Position numbers and translations under genes: made by a program. The notes under the pieces were generated by a model. The model saw only the letters and a list, made by a program, of their open reading frames with translations. It was not told where the DNA came from and made no database searches. This document shows, piece by piece, positions 9,072-17,804 of a stretch of DNA of 64,000 nucleotides. This stretch comes from G963708235 sp963708235 (GTDB lineage: Bacteria > Actinomycetota > Acidimicrobiia > Spongiisociales > UBA5794), in assembly GCA_963708235.1 (NCBI GenBank), contig OY970200.1, positions 2,418,001 through 2,482,000 on the forward strand, written 5' to 3'. Positions within the stretch are counted from its first letter, which is position 1; every line of letters starts with the position of its first letter.

Positions 9072-9935
9072 CTAGAGACCGGAGGCGCCGACGGCGACGG
9101 GAGCGGTGACGGCGGTGGCGGCATCGAGGCGGGAGCGCCAGGTGGACTGGGCGGCGACCTGGGCCAGATAGGCGGTGCGGGCACGACGGCCGGGTGCGTC
9201 CTCGTCGACGGTGGGGACCCGGTCGTAGAGCATCCCGAAACAGGCCTGCAGGGTCATCAGCGCCTCCGAGCGGATCTGGGAGATCCGTGCCTGGGTGACG
9301 CCGTGGTCGGCGGCGATGTCCTGCAGCATCTCGCCCTCGAGGTAGTAGCGACGCACCACCTCACCGTGGATACCGGGGAGCCGGTTCACCGCCTCGCGGA
9401 GGGTTCCGATCATCTCACGATGGTCCAGCGCCGCCTCCGGGTTGACGTCGATCGCCGGGTCACTCACCGAATCCCGGAGCGAAGGTTCCCCCTCCGGCGG
9501 TTCCTGGTCGAGCGAGAGCAGCATCGAGGCAGCGGAGCGGGCCCGGACGGTTTCGACCTCTTCGGGACGCAGACCCATGGCTTCGCCGAGCTGTGACGCC
9601 GTGGGGGTGTGGCCGGTACCGGCGCGCAGCTCTTCGGTCACGGCTTCGATCTCCCGGGCGCGACGGCGGACCGACCGGCTCGCCCAGTCGCGTGCCCGGG
9701 TCGAGTCGATGATGGCGCCGCGGATCCGCTTCTTGGCATAGGTGGCGAAGGGTATTCCCATTTCGGGGTCGAAACGTACCGCCGATTCGACCAGGCCGAG
9801 CGCCCCGGCATTCCAGAGCTCCTCGCGGTCCACGTGGCGTGGGTATCTACTCGATATCCCGGCGACGGTGTGTCCGACAAGATCTATGTGTCGGACGACC
9901 AGCTCCCTGGCGCTGGCGCTCACATTGGTCTGCAT
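9072..9935 (-). CDS. fliA: Flagellar-type sigma factor FliA/WhiG
   Basis: RNA polymerase sigma-28 family factor, 287 residues. Region 2 is seen as DREELWNAGALGLVESAVRF and IPFATYAKKRIRGAIIDSTR (about residues 36-80), region 3 as GHTPTASQLGEAMGL, and region 4 as DIAADHGVTQARISQIRSEA (about residues 214-233). In flagellated actinobacteria the family drives late flagellar genes; in Streptomyces the relative WhiG controls sporulation. The flagellar neighbourhood favours FliA. The start follows a GAGGGG site on the minus strand. A roughly 45-residue tail past region 4 is not conserved. Confidence 0.9.
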   Translation of the reverse strand: MQTNVSASARELVVRHIDLVGHTVAGISSRYPRHVDREELWNAGALGLVESAVRFDPEMGIPFATYAKKRIRGAIIDSTRARDWASRSVRRRAREIEAVTEELRAGTGHTPTASQLGEAMGLRPEEVETVRARSAASMLLSLDQEPPEGEPSLRDSVSDPAIDVNPEAALDHREMIGTLREAVNRLPGIHGEVVRRYYLEGEMLQDIAADHGVTQARISQIRSEALMTLQACFGMLYDRVPTVDEDAPGRRARTAYLAQVAAQSTWRSRLDAATAVTAPVAVGASGL

Positions 9936-10177
9936 TCCCTACCCCTCTGGATTCGGTTTCAGGCCGCATCATTTTCCTGAATCCCCCAGGAGGTCGGGAT
10001 AACCCAACCCGCTCCATGTCATCGCATCTCGCTTGTCGCTTGGCGACATCGACGAGTTACAAACTGGCTTGGGCTGGAATCTACCTTTGTACGCGGGCAC
10101 TTCAATAGTCCACGAGACCCAACATGGCGCCGTCGATAACCACAAATTTCCAACTGCCGTGGATCAGAACGATTCGG

Positions 10178-10975
10178 TCACGACGTGACGCTCAGACCCC
10201 GACGCAGCGCCTGGCGGATGGTGGCCTCGGGATAGGGGGCGTGACGGACATCGAACTCGTCGACGGCGGCCCCGGCGAGTCGCGCCTCGGCCACGATGGC
10301 GGCGACGAGGCCGAGTTCGCCGATCTGTCCGACGACCTGCTCGGGCCCCATCACATCCCCGTGCCCCGGCACGGTCACCGGGTGTCCGAGGGCGTGAAGC
10401 CGCTCAACGGTTCCCGGCCACTCCTCGGGATAGGCGTCGCCGAACTGCGGGGGGGCACCCTCCTCCAGCAGATCACCGGCGAAGACGACGCCGGCGTCTG
10501 CGGCGATCACCACGATGTCACCTTCGGTGTGCCCCCGGCCGAGGAACCGCATCTCGATGGTTCGATCCCCGAGGTCGAGTGTCTCACGGTCGCCGAACAC
10601 CTGGTCGGGCAACCGGACCTCGGTGGCATCGATGTCCTGGGGACGATCCGCCAACCACCGCTTCGCATCGCTGCGGGCGCGGGCCTCGTGGTCGGCCAGC
10701 ATCCGGCGGCAATCCAGGTGAGACCAGATGGTGGCTTCGGGAAACGAGGCGTTCCCAAAGGTGTGATCCCAGTGCCAGTGGGTGTCGACCACGAAGATGA
10801 CGGGCCGGTCGGAGATGTGGGCGATGTCGCCGCGCAACTCCTCGGCCTCGAGTCTGGTGGCACGGGTGTCGACCACGACCACGCCACGCTCCCCCACGAT
10901 CAGACCCACGTTGAGGTCGAGCGACGCATAGCGGCGGCGGTACACCCCGTCGCCCAACTCGTCCCATCGTGACAC
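10178..10975 (-). CDS. Metallo-beta-lactamase-fold hydrolase
   Basis: A 265-residue enzyme of the metallo-beta-lactamase superfamily. The metal site motif is HWHWDH at residues 66-71, with further ligands likely in FLGRGHTEGD and VFAGDLL, and the late His in VTVPGHGD. There is no signal peptide, so it is probably cytoplasmic. The subgroup (GloB-like or arylsulfatase-like) cannot be told from sequence alone. It stands alone on the minus strand, 70 bp from the DUF2237 gene. Confidence 0.88.
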   Translation of the reverse strand: MSRWDELGDGVYRRRYASLDLNVGLIVGERGVVVVDTRATRLEAEELRGDIAHISDRPVIFVVDTHWHWDHTFGNASFPEATIWSHLDCRRMLADHEARARSDAKRWLADRPQDIDATEVRLPDQVFGDRETLDLGDRTIEMRFLGRGHTEGDIVVIAADAGVVFAGDLLEEGAPPQFGDAYPEEWPGTVERLHALGHPVTVPGHGDVMGPEQVVGQIGELGLVAAIVAEARLAGAAVDEFDVRHAPYPEATIRQALRRGLSVTS

Positions 10976-11045
10976 CGTTCACCTCCCGGTTCCCGATCGT
11001 AGATCGCCGACCGGGGCGATGCCGGCAGCGGGAATGGCCGGCGGC

Positions 11046-11438
11046 TCAACCGATGATGGCCCCGGGGTCCGAGGGGACGTCCACCGCATGGAGTCGGAGG
11101 ATGTCGATCGGCACCATGTCGAGCACCCGTTCGTGGGTGGCGGCGAGAACCACCGGTGCGGCTGCACCGTCGTGGTGGGCCCGGAGCCAGTTGCGGGCGG
11201 TGACGCACCACCGATCCCCCGGCACCAGACCCGGGAACCGGAACTGCGGCATCGGGGTGGTCAGGTCGTTGCCGATGCTGCGCTGGTGGGCGAGGAACTC
11301 CTTGGTCATCACCGCACAGATGGTGTGGCTCGCCAAGTCGTCTGGTCCCGTCGAACAACAGCCGTCCCGGTAGAACCCGGTGACCGGGTCGTCCCCGCAC
11401 AGCTCCAGCACCCCACCCAGTACGTTCCGCTCGTCCAT
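11046..11438 (-). CDS. DUF2237 family protein
   Basis: A 130-residue protein matching the small DUF2237 family of unknown function. Family features visible are NVLGGVLELCGDDPVTGFYR (residues 5-24), DGCCSTGPDDLASHTICAVM and GLVPGDRWCVTARNW. Several conserved cysteines (in DGCC, TICAV, RWCV) suggest metal binding or redox sensitivity, but no activity is established. The start at ATG 11438 matches the family N-terminus. It is followed upstream by tRNA-Leu in the same direction. Confidence 0.88.
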   Translation of the reverse strand: MDERNVLGGVLELCGDDPVTGFYRDGCCSTGPDDLASHTICAVMTKEFLAHQRSIGNDLTTPMPQFRFPGLVPGDRWCVTARNWLRAHHDGAAAPVVLAATHERVLDMVPIDILRLHAVDVPSDPGAIIG

Positions 11439-11552
11439 TCCCGCCAGTATGGCCCGCCACAACGACCGCCGAACCATCGTGCGACCGCTGCACGACGGAC
11501 ACGGGATGTGGGAGCAGGGGCCCTGCGAACGGCGGGCCACAGCAAGATGGCG

Positions 11553-11636
11553 TGCCCGGGGAGGGACTCGAACCCCCACGCCCTTACGGGCAGCGGATTT
11601 TAAGTCCGCCGCGGCTACCGATTTCGCCACCCGGGC
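11553..11636 (-). tRNA. tRNA-Leu (TAA anticodon)
   Basis: An 84-nt class II tRNA. Acceptor arms GCCCGGG/CCCGGGC pair perfectly with discriminator A. The D-arm is GTGGCGAAATCGGTAG-like, the anticodon loop CTTAAAA gives TAA, the variable arm is TGCCCGTAAGGGCG, and the T-loop is GTTCGAGTC. CCA is not encoded directly after the discriminator. Confidence 0.95.
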
Positions 11637-11765
11637 CCCTGCACACCAGGCTACCTGCATCGACCGTCGCCTTGCATCCACCCCGATGGAGGCGCCCGTG
11701 CAGCGGCGGGAGCCGTTGAGTAATCTCGGCTGACGGTTCTCGTCACACCGAGCCTGGAGGTCTTC

Positions 11766-13829
11766 GTGAAGGTCTACCCCCCGGAAAAGATCCGCAACGT
11801 CGTACTTGTAGGGCACAGCGGAGCGGGGAAGACCACGCTCGCCGAAGCCCTTCTCTACCGCGCCGGGACCATCAACCGTCTCGGGCGCATCGAGGACGGG
11901 TCCACCGTGTTCGACTACGACCCCGAGGAGCACAAGCGCGGCATCTCGCTGTCGCTCTCCTATGCCCCGATCGAGTGGAAGGGCCACAAGATCAACGTCC
12001 TCGATGTTCCGGGGTACGCCGACTTCATCGGCGATGCCACGGCGGCGTTGCGGGTCGCCGATCTCGCCGTCTTCGTGGTCAGCGCCGTCGAGGGCGTGGA
12101 GGTCGGCACCGAGCGGGCCTGGCGGATGGCCGAGAACCTCGGCATCCCCCGGATGATCTTTATCAACAAGCTGGACAAGGAGCGCGCCTCCTTCGACCGC
12201 ACCCTCGATCAGCTCCGCGACCGTTTCGGCGCCGGAATCGCGCCCCTCGAGCTGCCGATCGGGGAGGAAGCGGAGTTCCACGGGATCGCCGACCTGCTCA
12301 CCGACACGGCGTACTACTACGACTCCGGCAAAGGCGTCCCCGGTGAGATCCCACCGGAGATGGAAGCCCGCGAGCACGAGGTCCACGACAACCTGGTCGA
12401 AGGGATCGTGGTGGCAAACGACGCCCAGCTCGAGCGGTACCTCGAGGGAGACATCCCATCGGTGGCGGAGTTGGAGAAGACCATGGCGATCGGCGTCGCC
12501 GCGGCAACGGTCTTCCCCGTGGTCTGCGGCTCGGCGCTGGGACCGATCGCCGTCGACCGTCTCGCCGACTTCATCGTCGAGATCGGACCCTCACCGGCGG
12601 TGCGCAACACCGTTCAAGTTGTCGCCGGCGACGAAACCGTCGAGATCGAGGGTCGCCCCGACGGCGACCCTCTCTTGTTTGTGTTCAAGACCGTCGCCGA
12701 CCCCTATGTCGGACAGATCTCGATCTTCAAGGTGCTGTCCGGCACCATCACCCCCGACCTGACCCTGCACAACGTGCGTTCCGGCGCCGACGAACGGTTC
12801 GCCAAGATCGCCTATCTGGTCGGCAAGGAGTCGGAGCTCCTCACCGAGATCCCCGCCGGCGACATCGGCGCCGTCGCCAAGCTGAGCGACACCGCCACCG
12901 GCGACACACTGACCCCGAAGCACCAACCGGTCCAGGTCGCCGGTCTACAGCGTCCCGAGCCGGTGCTGTCGATCGCCATCTCCGCCGCCACCCAGGCCGA
13001 GGAGGACAAGCTCGCCAACGCCCTGCGCCGGCTCCAGGAGGAGGACCCGGCGATCCGCATCGAGCGCAGCGACGAGACCCACCAGACGCTGCTGCGCGGC
13101 ATGGGCGAGACCCATCTCACCATCACCATCGAGAAACTGGCACGGAAGTTCGGGGTCGACGTGATCACCGAGGAGGTCCGTGTCCCCTACCGCGAGACCA
13201 TCACCGTGAGTTCGCGTGCCGAAGGGAAGTACAAGAAGCAGAGCGGGGGACGGGGACAGTTCGGTGTCGCCGTGATCGAGGTCGAGCCGCTGCCGCGGGG
13301 GGAGGGGTTCAAGTTCCTCGACGAGATCAAGGGCGGCTCGATCCCACGGCAGTTCATCCCCGCCGTGGAGCACGGAATCGTCGAGACCATGGCAGACGGC
13401 GGTGTCCGCGGGTTCCCGGTGGTGGACGTTGCGGTGCACTGCATCGAAGGCAAGTACCACTCGGTGGACTCGTCGGAGATGTCGTTCCGTATGGCCGGCC
13501 GCCTCGGCTTCAAGGCCGCCATGGCGGACGCCGGACCCATCGTGCTCGAGCCGGTGTCACGGGTCGAGGTGATCGTCCCACCCGCATACCAGGGCGATGT
13601 GATGGGTGACCTGTCGGCGCGGCGCGGTCAGGTTCAGGGAACCGAGGTGGTCGACGACGGCGCCCGCCAGAAGATCACGGCGCTGGTCCCGACATCCGAG
13701 ATCATCCGCTATGCCATCGACCTGCGGTCGCTCACCCACGGCTGGGGCGACTTCACCGCCACCCACGACCACTACGACGAGTTGCCGTCCCATCTGGTCG
13801 ACAAGATGGCGATGGCCGAGCCGGACTGA
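11766..13829 (+). CDS. Elongation factor G-like protein (EF-G2 type)
   Basis: A 687-residue translational GTPase of the EF-G family. The G1 box is GHSGAGKT (16-23), G3 is DVPGY (80-84, Val in place of the usual Thr), G4 is NKLD (134-137) and G5 is near CGSA. Switch I reads EEHKRGISLSL instead of the canonical EF-G sequence. Domains II-V follow, ending in the domain IV/V pattern (SRAEGKYKKQSGGRGQFG). The deviations match the actinobacterial EF-G-like (fusA2/EF-G2) group, whose role is unsettled, rather than the EF-G in the str operon. GTG start with GGAGG at 11756-11760. Confidence 0.9.
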   Translation: MKVYPPEKIRNVVLVGHSGAGKTTLAEALLYRAGTINRLGRIEDGSTVFDYDPEEHKRGISLSLSYAPIEWKGHKINVLDVPGYADFIGDATAALRVADLAVFVVSAVEGVEVGTERAWRMAENLGIPRMIFINKLDKERASFDRTLDQLRDRFGAGIAPLELPIGEEAEFHGIADLLTDTAYYYDSGKGVPGEIPPEMEAREHEVHDNLVEGIVVANDAQLERYLEGDIPSVAELEKTMAIGVAAATVFPVVCGSALGPIAVDRLADFIVEIGPSPAVRNTVQVVAGDETVEIEGRPDGDPLLFVFKTVADPYVGQISIFKVLSGTITPDLTLHNVRSGADERFAKIAYLVGKESELLTEIPAGDIGAVAKLSDTATGDTLTPKHQPVQVAGLQRPEPVLSIAISAATQAEEDKLANALRRLQEEDPAIRIERSDETHQTLLRGMGETHLTITIEKLARKFGVDVITEEVRVPYRETITVSSRAEGKYKKQSGGRGQFGVAVIEVEPLPRGEGFKFLDEIKGGSIPRQFIPAVEHGIVETMADGGVRGFPVVDVAVHCIEGKYHSVDSSEMSFRMAGRLGFKAAMADAGPIVLEPVSRVEVIVPPAYQGDVMGDLSARRGQVQGTEVVDDGARQKITALVPTSEIIRYAIDLRSLTHGWGDFTATHDHYDELPSHLVDKMAMAEPD

Positions 13830-13851
13830 GGTCTCCGGAGCGGCCGACCGG

Positions 13852-14781
13852 TCACGTCCCGCTACGTCGGGCCAGGTCGGCGACGATCCCGTCGAGGATG
13901 TCGCGCTCGGACACCGTCACCGCCGTTGCCCGTACATGGATTGCCGCCCGCTCGGCGACGACGGCGCCGCCGAGCAGGACCGGTGCACGCCCCGCCTCGA
14001 CCGAGGGGATGGCGGCGACCTCGGCGATCGACATCGCACCGAGACGGTCGGTCAGACCGGCCAGGTCGTCCCCGCCGAGCACGGTTCCGTGCACCGTGTC
14101 GGGGTCGTAGACGGCGAGGTCGAGGTGGATCGCCGCCAGGCTGGTGAAGGTTCCGGCCACACCGAGAACCGTGCCAGGGGCGGTAGGTAGCGCAACGTGA
14201 CGGGCAAACAGCTCGTCGACATGCCGTCGCGCCACCTCGATCTCGTCGGCGGTGGCCGGATGGTGGGGCAGCAGCCGTTCGGTGAGCCGTACCGAGCCGA
14301 TGTCGACGCTGATGCTCGTCTCCGGTCGATCCTCACCGAACACGAATTCGGTGCTTCCCCCTCCGGGGTCGATGACCAGGAACGGACCCGGCGAGCCCAC
14401 GCCGGCGGCGGCCCCGGCGAACGACAGCGATGCCTCCTCGTCACCTGTGATCATCTCGGGACGGAACCCGAGTGCGGTGGCGGCCCGGTCGAGGAACTGC
14501 TCACGGTTGGTGGCGTCCCTGGTGGCCGAGGTGGCGATCGCCCTCACCTCGATGTCGGGCCAACCGCCGAGGATGGAATGGAACTCGGCCAGGGCGGCCA
14601 CGGTGCGATCGATCGCCTTCTCGTCGAGGCGGCCGGTGCGGTCGACACCCTCACCCAACCGCACCACCGTCGACCGGCGCTCGAGCCACTGCACCTGAGC
14701 CCCACCGCCCGGAATCTCGGCGACGAGCAGCCGCACGGTGTTGGTCCCGATGTCGACGGCGGCGAACCGCGGCACCGTCAC
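13852..14781 (-). CDS. ppx: Ppx/GppA family exopolyphosphatase
   Basis: A 309-residue member of the ASKHA-fold phosphatases that degrade polyphosphate or pppGpp. The first phosphate-binding motif is AAVDIGTNTVRLLVAE (about residues 6-21), the second VIDPGGGSTEFVFG, and the adenosine-like motif GVAGTFTSLAA. The length matches the short actinobacterial Ppx form lacking the C-terminal HD domain. It closes the eno-ftsB-DUF501-ppx block. The start is a GTG (14781, or in-frame GTG 14775); ATG starts further upstream lie inside the neighbouring gene. Confidence 0.9.
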   Translation of the reverse strand: MTVPRFAAVDIGTNTVRLLVAEIPGGGAQVQWLERRSTVVRLGEGVDRTGRLDEKAIDRTVAALAEFHSILGGWPDIEVRAIATSATRDATNREQFLDRAATALGFRPEMITGDEEASLSFAGAAAGVGSPGPFLVIDPGGGSTEFVFGEDRPETSISVDIGSVRLTERLLPHHPATADEIEVARRHVDELFARHVALPTAPGTVLGVAGTFTSLAAIHLDLAVYDPDTVHGTVLGGDDLAGLTDRLGAMSIAEVAAIPSVEAGRAPVLLGGAVVAERAAIHVRATAVTVSERDILDGIVADLARRSGT

Positions 14782-14806
14782 CGGCGGACCGGGGGGCGGT
14801 GACGGG

Positions 14807-15400
14807 TCATCGCTTGGGTTCGCGCCATTCGGGGTTCCGCCCCGGGACACCGTCCACCCTGGTCGCACAGACGGTCCGGCAGTCGAGCGGCTCGACCTCG
14901 GGGGCCACCCACTCACCCACCGGATTCTCGTTTCCGGCGGCATGGTCGGCGTAGTGGGCATGCAGACACTTGACGCCGCGCTCGGTCCCGCCGACGCCGC
15001 CGCTGGGGCGGTGGCGGGGGGCATCGTCGGCGACCAGTGCGTCCCGTTCGGCGGTGTAGCGGTCGGTGGCAGCCGCAAAGCGAGCCGCAACATCGGGGTC
15101 GGAATCGATCAGCATTTCGGCGGCTTTGACCCCGCCTCGGCCCTCCACCCGTCCGATCCGCCTCGACGCCAGAGGACAGGTGAGCCAGTAGCGGGTGGGG
15201 AATGGGGTGCCGTCGTCGAGATGGGGAGGCACGGCGATGACCACCGGCAATCCGAGATGACAGCGGGCGACCACCTCCACCCGGGAGCGTGGCTGGCGGC
15301 CCAGTTGGACGGCAACCACCTCGGTATCGGTGAGGGGCGCCGCAGATTCGGTGGGTGCCCGCGGCGAATCGGCGGAGCTGGCGGCATCCCGGTCAGTCAT
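14807..15400 (-). CDS. DUF501 domain protein
   Basis: A 197-residue protein. Its core carries the DUF501 pattern: VQLGRQPRSRVEVVARCHLG (about residues 31-50), FPTRYWLTCPLASRRIGRVE, and KCLHAHYADHAAGNENPVGE, with conserved Cys and His that may bind metal. The function is unknown. The eno-ftsB-DUF501-ppx order is a common actinobacterial arrangement. The first 25 residues are a nonconserved Ser/Ala-rich leader. Confidence 0.9.
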   Translation of the reverse strand: MTDRDAASSADSPRAPTESAAPLTDTEVVAVQLGRQPRSRVEVVARCHLGLPVVIAVPPHLDDGTPFPTRYWLTCPLASRRIGRVEGRGGVKAAEMLIDSDPDVAARFAAATDRYTAERDALVADDAPRHRPSGGVGGTERGVKCLHAHYADHAAGNENPVGEWVAPEVEPLDCRTVCATRVDGVPGRNPEWREPKR

Positions 15401-15411
15401 CTGGTGCCCCG

Positions 15412-15828
15412 TCAGTCTTCGGGTGCGAGGTCACGCCCGGTGAAGAAGTCGAGAAGCCGTTCCACGAAAGAGCGTCCGGCATCGGGATCCTCGGTCGCCG
15501 GAACCGGGGTCGGCGGGCCGGGTGTCGGTGGGGTCTCCACCAGATACCCGGTCTCTCCGGGGCGGACCAGACCGAGGTCCTCGCGGGCGACCCGCTCGAT
15601 CTCGGCGGGGGTCCCCAGGGCATCGCGCTCGGCTTCGAGGCGGGCGTTCTCGGTGGCCAGGGCGGCGAGCTGCGCTTCGGCGGTGGCGACCTGGCGCTGC
15701 TGGGCGATCATCTGACGGAACGGAAAGATACCGGCAAGGGTGATCGCCAGTGCCACCACCAGAAGCACCGCCATCCAACTGGCACGTCGTCCGGGATGCC
15801 GCTCGATCTCGGTGGAATGGTCGGTCAT
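15412..15828 (-). CDS. ftsB: FtsB/DivIC-type septum formation initiator
   Basis: A 138-residue bitopic divisome protein. A short cytoplasmic Arg-rich N-terminus precedes one transmembrane helix (WMAVLLVVALAITLAGIF, about 18-35). A coiled coil follows (QRQVATAEAQLAALATENAR) and then the FtsB motif EIERVAREDLGLVRPGETGY. FtsB/DivIC forms a complex with FtsL/FtsQ to trigger septal wall synthesis. The ATG overlaps the eno stop (ATGA) and the gene precedes DUF501 by 11 bp. The Pro-rich tail after residue 105 is variable. Confidence 0.9.
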   Translation of the reverse strand: MTDHSTEIERHPGRRASWMAVLLVVALAITLAGIFPFRQMIAQQRQVATAEAQLAALATENARLEAERDALGTPAEIERVAREDLGLVRPGETGYLVETPPTPGPPTPVPATEDPDAGRSFVERLLDFFTGRDLAPED

Positions 15829-17108
15829 CGCACTCCCCGGAAGGCCGACCATCCGGCATACCGGGCCTCGCTGCCGAGCGCCTCCTCGATCCGGAGCAAC
15901 TGGTTGTACTTGGCGGTCCGTTCCCCGCGTGCCGGGGCGCCGGTCTTGATCTGACCGGCGTTGGTGGCCACCGCCAGGTGGGAGATGAACGAGTCCTCGG
16001 TCTCGCCGGAACGGTGGGACACCATCAGCCCGTAGCGGTTGGCGTTGGCCAGCGCCATCGTGTGCAGCGTCTCCGACAGCGACCCGATCTGGTTCACTTT
16101 GACCAGCACCGCATTGGCGACGTGCTCGTCGATGCCCCGCTGCACCATGTCGATGTTGGTGACGAAGAGGTCGTCGCCCACGATCTGCATGCGGTCGCCG
16201 AGTCGTTCGGTGAGCAGGGCCCATCCGTCCCAGTCGTCCTCTGCCAGACCGTCCTCGATCGAAACCAGCGGGAAGTCGTCGGCGAGCCCTGCCAGGTAGT
16301 CGATCATGGCTTCGGAGGTGTGCTGGGTCCCGTCGAGTTCGTAGCGGCCGGTCCGGTAGATCTCGGTGGCGGCAACATCGAGCGCAAAGGCGATGTCCTC
16401 GCCCACCCGGTAGCCGGCGGCTTCCACGGCCTCGGAGAGCAGTTCCAGGGCGGCCCGGTCGGCGGGGAGGTCCGGGGCGAACCCCCCTTCGTCGCCGACG
16501 TTGGTGGTCAGCCCCTGACCGGCGAGCACCTTCTTGAGGGCGTGGTACACCTCGACCCCGGCCCGCAGCGCCTCACCGAAGCTTGGGGCGCCACCGGGGA
16601 CGATCATGAATTCCTGGATGTCGAGCGAGTTGGCGGCGTGGGCGCCGCCGTTGAGCACATTGAGACACGGCACCGGCAGGGTGCGCGCCGCCGTCCCACC
16701 GAGATACCGGTAGAGCGGCATCCCGACCGTGTCGGCGGCGGCCCGGGCGGCGGCGAGCGAGACCCCGAGGATGGCGTTGGCCCCCAGGTGGGACTTGGTA
16801 GGGGTGCCGTCGAGGTCGAGCATCACCTGGTCGATGTGCTCCTGGCGGGTGACGTCGACACCGACGAGTTCCGGGGCGATGGTGTCGTTGACGTTGCCGA
16901 CGGCGCCGAGCACGCCCTTGCCGTCGTAGCGGTCTCCCCCGTCGCGCAGCTCGTTGGCCTCATGGGCTCCGGTGGAGGCACCCGACGGAACCGCGGCCCG
17001 ACCGAACCCGCCTCCGGCGACGTGGATCTCGACCTCCACCGTGGGATTGCCCCGCGAGTCGAGGATCTCCCTGGCCCAGACCTTCTCAATCGTCGTCACG
17101 CGCAGCAC
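15825..17108 (-). CDS. eno: Enolase
   Basis: Phosphopyruvate hydratase of glycolysis, 427 residues, full length. Substrate and Mg sites are recognisable: AREILDSRGNPTVEVEI at the N-terminus, SGASTG, GGAHAANSLDIQEFM, NVGDEGGFAPD, SIEDGLAEDDWDGW, and LVKVNQIGSLSET followed by SHRSGETED. The product begins MLRVTTIEKVWAREI; the internal GTG at residue 4 is also a plausible start. It heads a minus-strand operon with ftsB, DUF501 and ppx. Confidence 0.97.
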   Translation of the reverse strand: MLRVTTIEKVWAREILDSRGNPTVEVEIHVAGGGFGRAAVPSGASTGAHEANELRDGGDRYDGKGVLGAVGNVNDTIAPELVGVDVTRQEHIDQVMLDLDGTPTKSHLGANAILGVSLAAARAAADTVGMPLYRYLGGTAARTLPVPCLNVLNGGAHAANSLDIQEFMIVPGGAPSFGEALRAGVEVYHALKKVLAGQGLTTNVGDEGGFAPDLPADRAALELLSEAVEAAGYRVGEDIAFALDVAATEIYRTGRYELDGTQHTSEAMIDYLAGLADDFPLVSIEDGLAEDDWDGWALLTERLGDRMQIVGDDLFVTNIDMVQRGIDEHVANAVLVKVNQIGSLSETLHTMALANANRYGLMVSHRSGETEDSFISHLAVATNAGQIKTGAPARGERTAKYNQLLRIEEALGSEARYAGWSAFRGVR

Positions 17109-17203
17109 TCCTCACCGGCAAATCGGTACGGATCGAATGTATCACGGGTGCGTCGCTGCGAGGGTGACCCGACAGGCCGATCGCGCCGTACTCCACGACC
17201 CGT

Positions 17204-17536
17204 TCAGGGTACGGCGAGGGCATCACGCAGCACCGACAGCCGCTCCGGCTGGAGCCGGAACCAGGCCCATTTTCCCCGCTGCTCCCGGCTGAGAAGCCCC
17301 GCCTCGGCGAGGATCGACAGATGGTGACTCACCGTCGGCTGGCTGCGACCGGTCGGCTCGACGAGGTCACAGGCGCACATCTCCTGGTCGGGGGAGTTGG
17401 CGATGAGGCTGAGCAGCCGCAACCGCACCGGGTCGGCGAGCACCTTGAAGGCGGCAGCCAGTTCTTCCGCATCCTGGGTGGCGACGGGTTCGGAGAGCAC
17501 CGGTTCGCAGCAGGCAACGATCAGCTTGGTGTCCAT
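17204..17536 (-). CDS. arsR: ArsR/SmtB family metalloregulator
   Basis: A 110-residue winged-helix repressor. The DNA-binding helix region reads GRSQPTVSHHLSILAEAGLL (about 63-82) and the wing REQRGKWAWFRL. The metalloid-binding motif of the alpha-3 helix is present as EMCACDLV (Cys54, Cys56), with an extra Cys pair at 9-10 near the N-terminus. It diverges from a small peptide gene and arsM, so arsenite is the likely inducer. A TATCCT box ends six bases before the ATG on the minus strand, suggesting a nearly leaderless message. Confidence 0.9.
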   Translation of the reverse strand: MDTKLIVACCEPVLSEPVATQDAEELAAAFKVLADPVRLRLLSLIANSPDQEMCACDLVEPTGRSQPTVSHHLSILAEAGLLSREQRGKWAWFRLQPERLSVLRDALAVP

Positions 17537-17565
17537 ACCCGCAGGATAGAACGTTTAGACGCGCT

Positions 17566-17625
17566 TCGATGTATTGACGGGTGTCGATGCATCCGGTATG
17601 GTGTCTCATATCGATGCGTGTCGAT
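17566..17625 (+). promoter_or_regulatory. arsM operon promoter with ArsR-type operators
   Basis: A -35 box TTGACG (17574-17579) and a -10 box TATGGT (17597-17602) are 17 bp apart and face arsM. Just downstream, over the expected transcription start, lies the inverted repeat ATCGA-N6-TCGAT (17610-17625). A second imperfect one, TCGAT-GT-ATTGA (17566-17577), overlaps the -35 box and the upstream side of arsR. The geometry fits repression of both directions by ArsR. Operator identity is inferred, not proven. Confidence 0.6.
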
Positions 17626-17651
17626 GAGTAGATCGCTCGAAAGGAATGACG

Positions 17652-17804
17652 ATGAGACTGCGACGACCGGTTCGCCAGGACACCCCGGTGGTGCTCTGCG
17701 AACCCTATGGACAGGTGTGTGACGCCGGGTACCGCGCCCGGGCCTTCGATGACAAGCGGCGGATGGACGCCACCCTGGTCTCGGCCGTGGGAATGATTCG
17801 ATGA
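17652..17804 (+). CDS. Small 50-residue protein upstream of arsM
   Basis: Encodes MRLRRPVRQDTPVVLCEPYG... (50 residues), ending VSAVGMIR. Basic N-terminus, two cysteines (Cys16, Cys23), no membrane segment. A GAAAGGA ribosome site lies at 17639-17645, giving normal spacing to ATG 17652 but not to the in-frame ATG 17646. Its stop overlaps the arsM ATG (ATGA at 17801-17804), so it is translationally coupled to arsM. The Cys spacing suggests a metal or metalloid contact, but no function is known to me. Confidence 0.7.
   Translation: MRLRRPVRQDTPVVLCEPYGQVCDAGYRARAFDDKRRMDATLVSAVGMIR

Noticed and set aside
11046..12386. 446-residue minus-strand frame upstream of the DUF2237 protein
   Set aside because: It crosses a tRNA gene and is antisense to the EF-G-like gene; the real gene starts at 11438.
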